DNA of 64,000 nucleotides from Vibrio sp. BS-M-Sm-2 (GCF_041504345.1 NZ_CP167894.1:2294001-2358000), one strand, 5' to 3'. Numbered from the stretch's first letter, positions 47,388 to 62,235 are shown. A program made the numbers and translations. The notes: a model not told the origin generated them from the sequence alone.

Positions 47388-48907
47388 TATTTTGAAGATT
47401 GCTCTTCAGTCTCTTGGCCGCTGCGGTTCAATAAGAATTGGACTAGCATTGAGACAGGACGACCTGTCGAGCCTTTCGCTGCGCCTGACTTCCAAGCTGT
47501 ACCAGCACTATCGATGTGTGCCCAGTGGTACTTCTTAGTAAATTTAGATAGGAAGCAACCAGCAGTAATTGTGCCGCCAGGACGACCACCGATGTTCGCC
47601 ATATCAGCGAACGGGCTGTTTAGTTGCTCATGGTACTCGTCTGCCATAGGTAGACGCCATGCTCGGTCACTTGCTTGCTCAGAAGCATTAACAAGTTCGT
47701 GAGAAAGCGGGTTGTGGTTCGATAGAACGCCACTGATGTGGTGACCTAGAGCGATAACACATGCGCCAGTTAGCGTAGCAACATCGACAACACAATCTGG
47801 TTCAAAACGCTCAACGTAAGTTAGAGCGTCACATAGAACCAAGCGACCTTCAGCATCAGTGTTTAATACTTCAACCGTTTGGCCTGACATTGTCGTTAGG
47901 ATATCACCTGGACGGTAAGCATTGCTGCCAGGCATGTTTTCACAACCGGCTAGGATACCAACCACGTTAATTGGTAGGTTCAATTTAGCCAATGCTTTCA
48001 TTGTACCGAATACAGACGCAGCACCACACATGTCGTACTTCATCTCATCCATACCTTCACCAGGCTTAAGTGAGATACCGCCTGAATCAAAAGTCAGACC
48101 TTTACCTACCAGTACAATCGGTTTCGCATCTGGATCCGGAGCGCCTTTGTATTCCATGATAGACATCATGGATTCATTTTTAGAACCTCGGCCAACCGCT
48201 AGGTATGATGTCATACCCAGTTTTTCCATCTCTTCTTCGCCAATGATCTTGGTCTTCACTGTCTCGTAATCGTCAGCTAAACGACGAGCTTGAGAAGCAA
48301 GGTACGCAGGGTTTGCGATGTTCGGTGGCATGTTGCCCAGATCTTTAGACGCTTTTACACCTGAAGCAATAGCAAGGCCGTGAGAAATTGCTTTCTCACC
48401 AAGGCTCAGTTCGCGACGTGTTGGTACGTTGAATACCAATTTACGTAGTGGGCGACGAGTTTCTGGTTTATTGCTCTTGAATTGGTCGAATGTGTAAAGA
48501 CCATCTTTAGTCGCTTCTACCGCTTGGCGAACTTTCCAATAAGTATCGCGACCTTTAACGTGCAGTTCTGTAAGGAAACATACCGCTTCCATAGAACCAG
48601 TTTCGTTTAGTGTGCTGATGGTTTTTTGGATAATTTCTTTGTATTGACGCTCGCCTAGCTCACGTTCTTTACCACAGCCTACCAGTAGAACACGTTCCGA
48701 AAGTACACCAGGTACTTGATGCAGTAGTAGCATCTGGCCAGGTTTACCCTCTAGATCACCGCGACGAAGCAGTGAACTAATGTAGCCATCACTAATCTTA
48801 TCTAATTGCTCGGCTACTGGAGAAAGGCGGCGCGGTTCGAATACACCGACAACGATACATGCGCTGCGTTGCTTCTCTGGGCTGCCACTTTTTACACTGA
48901 ACTCCAT
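47387..48907 (-). CDS. pepA: Leucyl aminopeptidase PepA (M17)
   Basis: A 506-residue hexameric metallo-aminopeptidase. The active-site motif is [16 protein letters not shown], with metal ligands in [30 protein letters not shown]. In E. coli PepA is also a DNA-binding factor in Xer recombination at cer and in carAB control, which could matter in a window that carries pyrBI, but I see no such site. TAGGAG precedes the ATG. It is divergent from lptF. Confidence 0.95.
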   Translation of the reverse strand: MEFSVKSGSPEKQRSACIVVGVFEPRRLSPVAEQLDKISDGYISSLLRRGDLEGKPGQMLLLHQVPGVLSERVLLVGCGKERELGERQYKEIIQKTISTLNETGSMEAVCFLTELHVKGRDTYWKVRQAVEATKDGLYTFDQFKSNKPETRRPLRKLVFNVPTRRELSLGEKAISHGLAIASGVKASKDLGNMPPNIANPAYLASQARRLADDYETVKTKIIGEEEMEKLGMTSYLAVGRGSKNESMMSIMEYKGAPDPDAKPIVLVGKGLTFDSGGISLKPGEGMDEMKYDMCGAASVFGTMKALAKLNLPINVVGILAGCENMPGSNAYRPGDILTTMSGQTVEVLNTDAEGRLVLCDALTYVERFEPDCVVDVATLTGACVIALGHHISGVLSNHNPLSHELVNASEQASDRAWRLPMADEYHEQLNSPFADMANIGGRPGGTITAGCFLSKFTKKYHWAHIDSAGTAWKSGAAKGSTGRPVSMLVQFLLNRSGQETEEQSSK

Positions 48908-49099
48908 GCGTACTCCTACATCCTGAAGACAAATCGAACTAAATGTTAGATAATGGGTTCTTACTTGTTGGATCCTATAATGGAACTAACCTTAAAGAAG
49001 AACGCTAACACTTAGCTAAAAATTTAAAAAAATAAAAGGTTCAACGGGAAATTATAGTGATTCAATCAAAAAAACAAGTTTTGTATAGGTAATTTGAGC

Positions 49100-50200
49100 G
49101 TGATTATTGTTAGATATTTGATCCGCGAGACAATCAAGAGCCAATTTGCGATCTTTTTTGTTCTCTTTCTCGTGTTTCTCAGCCAAAAATTCATCAGTGT
49201 TTTAGCGGACGCCTCTGATGGTGATATCCCTGCGAGTCTAATATTGTCGATTGTTGGCTTAAATATGCCAGCGATGGGCTTGTTGATGCTTCCACTCAGT
49301 ATCTATATTGGTATTTTGCTCACTTTTGGGCGCCTTTACGCTGAAAGTGAAATAGTGGTCATGAACGCCACCGGTATTGGTAATAAATTCCTGATCCAAT
49401 CTGCACTTTACCTTGCTTTGATTACGGCGACAGTTGCTGCCTTTAACTCATTTTGGTTATCTCCTTGGTCACAAGACAAAGTTGAACAAATGTATGAAGA
49501 AGTGGCAGCGGAGAACAGCGTTGATTTATTACCGAAAGGCAAATTCGAAGGTACACCGGATGGTTCTTCTGTGGTGTTTATTGATGATATCGACGGTAAT
49601 AAATTAGAAAATGTGTTCGTTGCTCAAATGCGCCCGCGCGATTCAGTACTTCCAAGTGTGATGTTCTCGAAGTCGGGAGATGTAAAAGAGCTCAGCGATG
49701 GTCGCCAGGTTATCGTGATGTACGATGGTACTCGCCATGAAGGTGTGCCTACACGTCTTGATTATATGGTGACACATTTTGAAGAGTACGAAGGTCTGAT
49801 CGGTCAACGTGAAGTTGAGAAGAAAGGTCGAGATTGGGAAGCTATCCCTACAATTGATCTTATCGGCAACCCGAATAATAGCGCGAAAGCTGAATTACAA
49901 TGGCGTATTTCTTTGGTACTTTGTATTCCATTGTTGACCATGCTTGTCGTGCCACTATCTGCGGTAAACCCTCGACAAGGTCGTTTTGCGAAAATCGGCC
50001 CAGCAATACTGATTTATCTCACCTATTTCTTAGCAATCAGTGCAACTAAGTCTTCAATCGAAGAGGGCAGTATTCCTGCGGTAATCGGCATGTGGCCAAT
50101 TAATGCGTTATTGTTATTTGTCGCGATTGGTGCAAACTTTATGGATAGCGTGGCAGTAAGGCGTTTGAAAGAAAAATTCAAGAATAAGAGGTTGGCTTAA
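49100..50200 (+). CDS. lptF: LPS export permease LptF
   Basis: A 366-residue inner-membrane permease with three membrane segments on each side of a periplasmic jellyroll (about 120-260). I start it at the GTG at 49100 (M-I-I-V-R-Y-L-I-R-E), which lines up with the E. coli start and gives the same length. A TTG six bases earlier is closer to the AGG ribosome site and remains possible. With LptG and LptB (26 kb) it extracts LPS from the inner membrane. Confidence 0.94.
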   Translation: MIIVRYLIRETIKSQFAIFFVLFLVFLSQKFISVLADASDGDIPASLILSIVGLNMPAMGLLMLPLSIYIGILLTFGRLYAESEIVVMNATGIGNKFLIQSALYLALITATVAAFNSFWLSPWSQDKVEQMYEEVAAENSVDLLPKGKFEGTPDGSSVVFIDDIDGNKLENVFVAQMRPRDSVLPSVMFSKSGDVKELSDGRQVIVMYDGTRHEGVPTRLDYMVTHFEEYEGLIGQREVEKKGRDWEAIPTIDLIGNPNNSAKAELQWRISLVLCIPLLTMLVVPLSAVNPRQGRFAKIGPAILIYLTYFLAISATKSSIEEGSIPAVIGMWPINALLLFVAIGANFMDSVAVRRLKEKFKNKRLA

Positions 50201-50203
50201 GCC

Positions 50204-51274
50204 GTGTTTAAGATTCTCGATTTATATATAGGCAGAACCATCATCGCAACGACGTCGCTGGTATTGGTGACGTTTGTTGGTCTCTCTGGGATTATCAAGT
50301 ATGTAGAGCAGCTGAGAAAAGTTGGCCGTGGTACATACGATCTATTACAAGCATTGTATTTTGTTTTGTTAAGTATCCCTCGTGATATCGAAATGTTTTT
50401 CCCAATGGCTGCATTGCTTGGTGCTTTGATTGGATTAGGTATGCTTGCTGCGAGTTCTGAACTGGTAGTAATGCAGGCGGCAGGCTTCTCTAAGTTAGAT
50501 ATCGGCCTATCGGTACTTAAAACCGCTATTCCACTGATGATCGTGGTGACATTGCTTGGTCAATGGGGTGCGCCGCAAGCGCAGAAGATGGCTCGTGATT
50601 TAAGAACAATCTCTATTGCTGGTGGCAATATTATCTCGACGCAAAGTGGTGTCTGGGCTCGTGATGCTAATGACTTCATCTTCATTGTTAAAATCGATGA
50701 TCAGAAGTTATATGGCATGAATATGTGGCGCTTTGATGAGAACAAGGCTCTAAAGACTGCTATTTACTCTGAGGAAGTGGATTACGTTGGAGATAACGTG
50801 TGGACTATGAAGAATGTAGAGATCACGTCTTTTGAAAACGAACTTCAAATTACCAAAGAAAGTTTACCAACTTATTCTTGGGAGACTTCTCTCGCTCCAG
50901 ATAAGCTCGCGATAGTAACGGTTAAACCAGAAGAGTTGTCGTTAAGTGGATTGTATGATTATGTTTCTTACCTCAAAGCTTCAGAGCAAGATGCATCACG
51001 TTATGAACTGGCATTATGGAGAAAGATAACTCAGCCAATTTCGATCGCAGTTATGATGTTGATGGCACTGTCGTTTATCTTTGGTCCTCTGCGTAGTGTA
51101 ACCATGGGCGCGAGAATACTGTCAGGTGTTATTGCTGGCTTTACCTTCTATATATCCAGTGAGTTCTTTGGCCCGGTGAGTTTGGTTTATCAAATACCGC
51201 CCGCCTTTGGCGCAATAGCCCCGAGCGTAGTGTTCCTTGGAATAGCCATCATGCTCTTGAGGCGAAAACTGTAA
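50204..51274 (+). CDS. lptG: LPS export permease LptG
   Basis: A 356-residue permease of the same fold as LptF (LDLYIGRTIIATTSLVLVTFVGL at the N-terminus; PLRSVTMGARILSGVIAGFTFYISSEFFGP near the C-terminus). The start is GTG at 50204, 3 bp after the lptF stop. Length matches the family. A terminator follows within 10 bp. Confidence 0.94.
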   Translation: MFKILDLYIGRTIIATTSLVLVTFVGLSGIIKYVEQLRKVGRGTYDLLQALYFVLLSIPRDIEMFFPMAALLGALIGLGMLAASSELVVMQAAGFSKLDIGLSVLKTAIPLMIVVTLLGQWGAPQAQKMARDLRTISIAGGNIISTQSGVWARDANDFIFIVKIDDQKLYGMNMWRFDENKALKTAIYSEEVDYVGDNVWTMKNVEITSFENELQITKESLPTYSWETSLAPDKLAIVTVKPEELSLSGLYDYVSYLKASEQDASRYELALWRKITQPISIAVMMLMALSFIFGPLRSVTMGARILSGVIAGFTFYISSEFFGPVSLVYQIPPAFGAIAPSVVFLGIAIMLLRRKL

Positions 51275-51278
51275 CTAG

Positions 51279-51308
51279 AAAAAAGGAAGGCTAACGCCTT
51301 CCTTTTTT
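51279..51308. terminator. Terminator between lptG and the RDD gene
   Basis: AAAAGGAAGGC pairs with GCCTTCCTTTT around TAAC, with A- and T-runs on the two sides, between converging genes. Confidence 0.93.
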
Positions 51309-51337
51309 GATCTTAATTGGAGCTAACTTAAATCACG

Positions 51338-51814
51338 CTATCGTGCTTGTGGTAACACAACGACTTCGGTCTTTGCCCAGATATCGTGAAAGCCACGTTT
51401 TTGAGGATCGAATGGAACACACAAGTTTGCCAATCCAAAACCTGAAGTACCTAAGCGAATTAGCGCCTGAGTTACTGTGATAGCTGAGCCATCTTTGTTT
51501 TGAACGCGCAGCTTCCAAGCTCTCATACCGAGAGTTTGACCTGCTCTAGTCCAGAAAAACACAAAGAAATAGACCCAAACGGCCACCAAGTAAAAGGTGT
51601 ATGCAGGGCTCCAAATCGGATGGTTGGTTAAGAAGTCACTAACATCGGCATAACCGCTGTGGTTAAAAATGCCGAGAGCCATGAGCGCGTGCAGTAGAGC
51701 GACAATGACGCCAGCCGCCAACATTTCAATAGCGATTACGATCAGAGCGTCATAGAACAAGGCACCAAATCGGCGCATGACTCCTGCTGGTGGCAGAGTG
51801 TTTGTTGATGTCAT
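51338..51814 (-). CDS. RDD family membrane protein
   Basis: A 158-residue inner-membrane protein. The RDD signature appears as RRFGALFYDALIVIAIEM, followed by a second and third hydrophobic segment and the typical WTRAGQTLGMRAWKLRVQNKDG end. Family members have been linked to ion exchange in other bacteria, but a function here cannot be given. The gene converges on lptG, as an RDD gene often does in vibrios. Confidence 0.88.
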   Translation of the reverse strand: MTSTNTLPPAGVMRRFGALFYDALIVIAIEMLAAGVIVALLHALMALGIFNHSGYADVSDFLTNHPIWSPAYTFYLVAVWVYFFVFFWTRAGQTLGMRAWKLRVQNKDGSAITVTQALIRLGTSGFGLANLCVPFDPQKRGFHDIWAKTEVVVLPQAR

Positions 51815-51946
51815 GTGTTATTACTTCTTTAAAAATTGAGGCGTCAGAATATAGTTTAAGGCTTAGCCTGAAAAGAGACATGACGCACAGCTTATGACTT
51901 AGTGGCGAAATTATCGGCAAACACACATGAATTCAAGTTTTTATAC

Positions 51947-51974
51947 TTGCCACATCAGTTCGCATACGTATAAT
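51947..51974 (+). promoter_or_regulatory. Promoter of the tRNA-Leu gene
   Basis: The -35 is TTGCCA (51947-51952) and the -10 TATAAT (51969-51974), with a 16-base spacer, 35 bp before the tRNA. Confidence 0.75.
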
Positions 51975-52008
51975 GCCAAACATCGAAAGGGCAATGCCCC
52001 AAGATAAT

Positions 52009-52093
52009 GCCGGTATGGTGAAATTGGTATACACGACGGATTCAAAATCCGTTGCCTTCGGGCGTGGCGGTTCAAGTCCGCCTACCGGTACCA
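52009..52093 (+). tRNA. tRNA-Leu (anticodon CAA)
   Basis: 85 nt with a complete cloverleaf: acceptor GCCGGTA/TACCGGT with a G-U first pair, D arm GAAATTGGTATAC, anticodon loop TTCAAAA (CAA, reads UUG), a long variable arm TTGCCTTCGGGCGTG typical of class II tRNA-Leu, T loop TTCAAGT, and an encoded CCA. A terminator-like hairpin follows. Confidence 0.96.
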
Positions 52094-52104
52094 TATTTAA
52101 ATGA

Positions 52105-52135
52105 CAAAGCCTCGACTCAAGTCGGGGCTTTGTTG
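52105..52135 (+). terminator. Hairpin after tRNA-Leu
   Basis: AAAGCCTCGAC pairs with GTCGGGGCTTT (one G-U) around TCAA, followed by TGTTGT. Almost the same hairpin recurs at 52335-52359 after a remnant copy. Confidence 0.75.
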
Positions 52136-52154
52136 TATCTGGAGAGCTGATAAC

Positions 52155-52211
52155 GTTGCCTTCGTGGTGGCGGCAGGAATGCCTGTCCAATCAGCCCGCC
52201 TACCGGTACCA
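52155..52211 (+). pseudogene. tRNA-Leu remnant 1 (3' half)
   Basis: GTTGCCTTCG at 52155 matches the variable arm of the intact tRNA-Leu, and CGCCTACCGGTACCA (52197-52211) matches its 3' end including CCA. The sequence between is scrambled and no 5' half is present. It is followed by its own hairpin (52218-52244). Confidence 0.75.
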
Positions 52212-52217
52212 AATATA

Positions 52218-52244
52218 GAAAGGTCGCTTTTATAGCGACCTTTC
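52218..52244 (+). terminator. Hairpin after tRNA-Leu remnant 1
   Basis: AAAGGTCGCT pairs with AGCGACCTTT; the T-run is weak. Confidence 0.6.
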
Positions 52245-52255
52245 GTCGTTGGGAC

Positions 52256-52322
52256 GTATGTGAATTTGAAATCCAGCGTGTCGGCTTAGATGCAAGCCCA
52301 GTCAAGTCGCCTACCGGTACCA
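52256..52322 (+). pseudogene. tRNA-Leu remnant 2 (degenerate full length)
   Basis: GTATGTGAATTTG at 52256 resembles the D-arm region of the intact gene (GTATGGTGAAATTGG). The middle is deleted and changed, and the 3' end CGCCTACCGGTACCA is intact. It cannot fold into a leucine tRNA. The next 50 bp repeat the sequence that follows the intact gene almost exactly. Confidence 0.7.
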
Positions 52323-52334
52323 TATTTAAATGAT

Positions 52335-52362
52335 AAAGCCTCGACGAAAGTCGGGCTTTGTT
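52335..52362 (+). terminator. Hairpin after tRNA-Leu remnant 2
   Basis: AAAGCCTCGAC and GTCGGGCTTT repeat the hairpin after the intact tRNA-Leu with a few changes. Confidence 0.65.
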
Positions 52363-52382
52363 GTATCTGGAGTATAGGAAGC

Positions 52383-52412
52383 GTTGCCTTCGCGGTGGCG
52401 ACAAGAAGGCTT
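52383..52412 (+). pseudogene. tRNA-Leu remnant 3 (variable arm only)
   Basis: GTTGCCTTCGCGGTGGCG matches the variable-arm region of tRNA-Leu and of remnant 1. Nothing tRNA-like follows. The rest, up to 52566, is AT-rich and holds no feature I can name except the promoter region of the next gene. Confidence 0.5.
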
Positions 52413-52566
52413 CTTTAATTAGACAGATCTTGATGTTTCATTCCTAAATCCCATAATTTCCCTTCGCTATTCGATCTGATAATGAATTAATCATCTTAAA
52501 TCATGATGTTACCTGTCATTCTCTATTCTATTGTCTATGTTTAAAGGATTAACAGAGGAGAGAAAT

Positions 52567-52974
52567 ATGCTGACAGTAACCCCTTACTTATTTTTTGATG
52601 GTCGTTGTAGTGAAGCGTTGGATTTTTATCATAAGTGTTTTGGTGGTGTGGTTTTATCGAAACAACTTTTCAGTGATGCACCACAGGTAATAGAGGGAGC
52701 TCAACCTGATTGGGTTATGCATGCTGAGTTCGAAGCGTTTGGTATGAAGCTGATGATGTCTGATGGCGTTAAAGCCAAGGAGCTTGAAGGTAACAATCTC
52801 GCTCTATCTCTTGTGACTGAAGATACCGCGACTCAAGAACAAATCTTTGAAAAGCTAAAGAAGGGAGGGCGGATAATGACTCCACTCGCAGATACGTTTT
52901 GGGGGGCTCGATTTGGCAAAGTAGAAGATAAGTTTGGTATACGCTGGATGGTGCACTGTGATTCTTTAAGTTGA
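52567..52974 (+). CDS. VOC-superfamily protein, PhnB/YjdN-like
   Basis: A 135-residue protein of the glyoxalase/VOC fold. LTVTPYLFFDGRCSEALDFYHKCFGG is the usual start of the PhnB-like group, and the end WGARFGKVEDKFGIRWMVH is its hallmark. I start it at the ATG at 52567, preceded by GAGGAG; the frame opens 12 codons earlier without support. Substrate and reaction are unknown. It is a single gene after the tRNA remnants. Confidence 0.88.
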   Translation: MLTVTPYLFFDGRCSEALDFYHKCFGGVVLSKQLFSDAPQVIEGAQPDWVMHAEFEAFGMKLMMSDGVKAKELEGNNLALSLVTEDTATQEQIFEKLKKGGRIMTPLADTFWGARFGKVEDKFGIRWMVHCDSLS

Positions 52975-53057
52975 ACCTGTGAAATTGGATAGTGAAATTG
53001 CTGCTTGGTTTTATTAGAATTATAAATAGAGATTAATCATCAATATTATATATAAAA

Positions 53058-54311
53058 ATGGGCAGCATAAAGATTACCGTAGATCGAATTCAGCCCGGTC
53101 TGCATATACGACTCCCCGTAAAATGGAATGAACACCCATTTTTATTCAACAGCTTTAAAATCAAAGATGACGCTCAAGTAAAAGTAATTCGACATCTTGG
53201 GATTAAGCACGTCTATATAAACCTGAGCCAAAGTGATACCTCGCCTCTACCTGTTAATCACGTCGGTGAACAAGAAGTTGATATTGATTCACAGGTAAGC
53301 CTTGAAACGGAAAGAATGTGGAAAGATAAGCATGAGCGTATCGAAACCCTTAGCTCTTACCGTCGCAGGGTGAGTCATTGCGAGAGAGAGTTTGAACGTT
53401 CGCTTGCTCGAATGCGCTCTGTGATGACTAAGATCCGTAACAGACCTTTAGATGCGGTGGGGGAGGTTAAGGCTCTTGTTGATGATATCGTTGAAACCCT
53501 AGTGAGCGATGATAACGTTACCTTGCATCTTATGAATACTAAAGCGGATTTCGAAGACATTTACTTTCATACTTTAAACGTTTCGGTTGTTGCACTGATG
53601 GTAGGTAAGGCCAAAGGCTATAATACACAACAATTGAAAGAGCTCTCCTTCGCAGCACTGTTTCACGATGTAGGTAAAATCAAAATACCAGTCGCGATAC
53701 TAAGAAAGCAAAGCGCCCTGACAATACCTGAAGAGAACTACCTGAAGCTTCATACGAAATATGGTGCGGATATTGTTGCAGGAATTGATGACTTTCCTGA
53801 AAGTGCTAAAAAGGTGATCGCTCAACATCATGAGAAGAATGATGGTTCTGGTTACCCCGAGGGCTTAAAAGAACACGAGATTGATGAATTTGCCAAGATA
53901 GTCTCTGTGGCTAATGCATTCGATAACCTTTGCCATGGTAAAACGCAATCTCAACAAATGATCCCGTATTTGGCGCTGTCTCACTTATATAAGAGCTGTA
54001 AACATCTATATAGCCAAGATAACTTGGGTCTGTTGGTTAAGTTCATGGGAGTGTACCCACCAGGAACCGTAGTACAGCTTTCAAATGATTCGATTGGGAT
54101 TGTGATATCCGTTAACGCTAAGCATATGCTTTATCCAAATGTACTTATCTATGATCCTAGCGTGCCAAGAACTCAAGCCCCGATCATTGACCTCTTTATT
54201 AAAGAGATCAAAATCGTTAATGCCGTTCACCCAAGCAAGTTACCTGAACAAGTTCGAGAGTATCTAAACCCTAGGGCTCGTTTATCTTACTTTTTTGATA
54301 GTGGAGAGTAG
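53058..54311 (+). CDS. HD-GYP cyclic-di-GMP phosphodiesterase with DUF3391 domain
   Basis: A 417-residue cytoplasmic protein. The N-terminal DUF3391-like domain (about 1-125: ITVDRIQPGLHIRLPVKW) precedes an HD-GYP domain (about 155-330) with intact motifs: FHDVGKIKIPVAIL, then QHHEKNDGSGYPEGL. All metal ligands I can check and the GYP triad are present, so c-di-GMP hydrolysis is expected. No response-regulator receiver domain is fused. No strong ribosome site precedes the ATG. It may affect motility and biofilm (inference). Confidence 0.92.
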   Translation: MGSIKITVDRIQPGLHIRLPVKWNEHPFLFNSFKIKDDAQVKVIRHLGIKHVYINLSQSDTSPLPVNHVGEQEVDIDSQVSLETERMWKDKHERIETLSSYRRRVSHCEREFERSLARMRSVMTKIRNRPLDAVGEVKALVDDIVETLVSDDNVTLHLMNTKADFEDIYFHTLNVSVVALMVGKAKGYNTQQLKELSFAALFHDVGKIKIPVAILRKQSALTIPEENYLKLHTKYGADIVAGIDDFPESAKKVIAQHHEKNDGSGYPEGLKEHEIDEFAKIVSVANAFDNLCHGKTQSQQMIPYLALSHLYKSCKHLYSQDNLGLLVKFMGVYPPGTVVQLSNDSIGIVISVNAKHMLYPNVLIYDPSVPRTQAPIIDLFIKEIKIVNAVHPSKLPEQVREYLNPRARLSYFFDSGE

Positions 54312-54320
54312 TTATCCACA
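54312..54320 (+). promoter_or_regulatory. Consensus DnaA box
   Basis: TTATCCACA, the strict R1-type box, immediately follows the HD-GYP stop codon. It is single; no cluster or AT-rich unwinding element is near. It may be chance or a DnaA titration or regulatory site before the rRNA operon. Confidence 0.4.
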
Positions 54321-54648
54321 GGTTGTTGTGGGTAGTTTGTTCGAAACTTGGGGTGAAAATGGTATAAATAAGCCCTTGGTTGAAATGTCGTCGCTTAACC
54401 TCTTTTTTTAATAAAAAACGCATTTATTGCTTGCCAATATGAGCGGCATCTCTATAATGCCGCCTCACTGACACGGCAGACGCCACAAGGCTTCAGCGAA
54501 GAATGTTAGTAAGGCAACTAGCTTTAAGCGATGATTCGCTTCTACTTTTAGAAAGTAGGAATTAATTCCAAATAAGTGTTTGACACTGAGAATTAAATCG
54601 CTAGAATGGCCGCCTCTTCCGAAGTGATGTAAGTCACAACGAAGAGAA

Positions 54649-54660
54649 GCTCTTTAACAA
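54649..54660 (+). promoter_or_regulatory. boxA of rRNA operon 1 leader
   Basis: GCTCTTTAACAA, the rrn boxA consensus bound by NusB/NusE for antitermination. Identical in operon 2 (60249-60260). Confidence 0.9.
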
Positions 54661-54666
54661 TTTAAA

Positions 54667-54688
54667 CCTATCAATCTGTGTGGGCACT
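54667..54688 (+). other. 16S processing stem, 5' strand (operon 1)
   Basis: CCTATCAATCTGTGTGGGCACT pairs over almost its whole length with 56524-56546 beyond the 16S 3' end. The stem is the expected RNase III substrate that frees pre-16S RNA. Confidence 0.8.
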
Positions 54689-54935
54689 CGTTGATGAATA
54701 TCAAAACGTTATTGGTTCTTTTTCGAAAGAGCGTAATAACAGTTACTTCGGTAACAACATTGATTTCAATGAACTGAGTGACCAATACGAATAATTACTT
54801 TCTATATAGAGAGGGGTTATTTGGCACAGTCAATTCATTATCATTCTGTTGGAATGGTAATAGCTTTAGAATTACATGTTCATGTTTACATGAATATTAG
54901 TTTTGAAGTCAGTATTCGTTGAGTCACAAAATCTT

Positions 54936-56504
<1,569 letters not shown>

Positions 56505-56570
56505 TACGAAGATACTCACGATAAGTGTCCACACAGATTGATTAGGTTTAGAAAGTTAGAGCATCTTAGT

Positions 56571-56646
56571 GTCCCGTTCGTCTAGAGGCCTAGGACACCG
56601 CCCTTTCACGGCGGTAACAGGGGTTCGACTCCCCTACGGGATACCA
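56571..56646 (+). tRNA. tRNA-Glu (anticodon TTC)
   Basis: 76 nt with the standard Glu pattern: GTCCCGTTCGTCTAGAGG, anticodon arm CCGCCCTTTCACGGCGG (TTC), T arm GGGGTTCGACTCCCC, encoded CCA. It is the only tRNA in the operon 1 spacer. Confidence 0.97.
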
Positions 56647-56717
56647 TCTTTAAGCGTTCTTTGAAGCCAAAACCGATGAGAATATTTAAAAATGGTTACT
56701 TCGTTATGAAGTGATTC

Positions 56718-56729
56718 GCTCTTTAATAA
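56718..56729 (+). promoter_or_regulatory. Spacer boxA, operon 1
   Basis: GCTCTTTAATAA, one change (A to T) from the leader boxA, in the 16S-23S spacer upstream of 23S. The rest of the 487-bp spacer holds tRNA-Glu and processing stems. Confidence 0.7.
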
Positions 56730-56992
56730 TTTGGAAAGCTGACTGATTGATTACTTACGAGTAATTCAATCAAATTTAAAAGTTCTCAATGTTTACCTTT
56801 ATGGTAGACACAACAAACACATTCAAGTGTCTTGTATTCGATTCAAACTTGTTTGAATCACATTGAGTCCGGCAAACAATTATCAAGAATTAACCCTTCT
56901 TGATGACAACCAAAAACCTTGGTTAGTTGCCATACGCTTATTTGTCTTCACTTTTTAAAGTGAAATCAAATAGAAACCCTTTCGGGTTGTAT

Positions 56993-59885
<2,893 letters not shown>

Positions 59886-59996
59886 TACAACACCCAAGGG
59901 GTTTTGTGGACTCAAAGACAGACCTTGAATGAGTTTGAAGAGAATAACTTTTATAGCTCTATTAAATAGAGAAGCAGCTTTCCGAATTTTAAAATT

Positions 59997-60116
59997 TGCT
60001 TGGCGACCATAGCATTGTGGACCCACCTGATTCCATGCCGAACTCAGAAGTGAAACACAATAGCGCCGATGGTAGTGTGGGGCTTCCCCATGTGAGAGTA
60101 GGACATCGCCAGGCTT
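59997..60116 (+). rRNA. rrf: 5S ribosomal RNA, copy 1
   Basis: 120 nt from TGCTTGGCGACC to GCCAGGCTTT. The CCGAACTCAGAAGTGAAAC core is conserved. It ends operon 1, which carries only one 5S gene. Confidence 0.96.
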
Positions 60117-60123
60117 TAATTTC

Positions 60124-60149
60124 GACTTTGTCTACAAAGTAGACAAGTC
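60124..60149 (+). terminator. Hairpin after 5S, operon 1
   Basis: GACTTTGTCTAC pairs with GTAGACAAGTC (one bulged T) around AAA. No strong T-run follows, so termination here may be incomplete or assisted. Confidence 0.55.
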
Positions 60150-60183
60150 ACCATAGAGTTCTAAGTTTTCTTAGTATTTTATG

Positions 60184-60211
60184 TTGACTTTCAAAGTAGA
60201 AAGCGTATTAT
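60184..60211 (+). promoter_or_regulatory. rRNA operon 2 promoter
   Basis: The -35 is TTGACT (60184-60189), 16-base spacer, -10 TATTAT (60206-60211), followed by ACGCGTC, a GC-leaning discriminator. Only this promoter is seen, in contrast to the P1/P2 pair of operon 1. Confidence 0.75.
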
Positions 60212-60248
60212 ACGCGTCCTGCTTAAGTGCTAAGGCACTGAAAGCAAA

Positions 60249-60260
60249 GCTCTTTAACAA
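60249..60260 (+). promoter_or_regulatory. boxA of rRNA operon 2 leader
   Basis: GCTCTTTAACAA, identical to the operon 1 leader boxA. The leader from here to 60522 shares long blocks with operon 1 and contains the 16S processing strand near 60267. Confidence 0.9.
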
Positions 60261-60522
60261 TTTAAACCTATCAATCTGTGTGGGCACTCGTTGATGAATA
60301 TCAAAACGTTTTATCGTTAGATAAAACAGATTCTTCGGAATCAAAATTGATTTCAATGAACTGAGTGACCAATACAAATAACTTCGGTTATTTGGCACAG
60401 TCAATTCATTACCATTCTGTTGGAATGGTAATAGCTTTAGAATTACATGTTCATGTTCCTTTTTCGAAAAGAGCGAATGAATATTAGTTTTGAAGTCAGT
60501 ATTCGTTGAGTCACAAAATCTT

Positions 60523-62077
<1,555 letters not shown>

Positions 62078-62144
62078 TACGAAGATATTCACGATAAGTG
62101 TCCACACAGATTGATTAGGTTTAGAAAAGTTAAGAGACGATATT

Positions 62145-62221
62145 GGGTCTGTAGCTCAGCTGGTTAGAGCGCTCGCCTGATAAGCGGGAGGTCGGTGGTT
62201 CAAGTCCACTCAGACCCACCA
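62145..62221 (+). tRNA. tRNA-Ile (anticodon GAT)
   Basis: 77 nt: GGGTCTGTAGCTCAGCTGG, anticodon loop CTGATAA (GAT), T loop TTCAAGT, acceptor CAGACCC, encoded CCA. In the operon 2 spacer. Confidence 0.97.
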
Positions 62222-62235
62222 ATATCGACCTAGAT

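Larger units (their letters stand above)
54321..54935 (+). promoter_or_regulatory. rRNA operon 1 promoter and leader region
   Basis: 615 bp without a protein gene. P1: -35 TTGCCA (54431), 16-base spacer, -10 TATAAT (54453-54458), with a GCCGCC discriminator. P2: -35 TTGACA (54580), 16-base spacer, -10 TAGAAT (54602), with a GGCCGCC discriminator. The GC-rich discriminators predict ppGpp control. The antitermination boxA GCTCTTTAACAA is at 54649-54660. The RNase III stem partner lies at 54667-54688. Confidence 0.85.

Noticed and set aside
51933..52190. Minus-strand open frame with an MVPVGGLEPPRPKATDFES motif
   Set aside because: It is the antisense of tRNA-Leu, a well-known false protein in databases. 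The neighbouring frame at 52117-52404 is antisense to the tRNA remnants.
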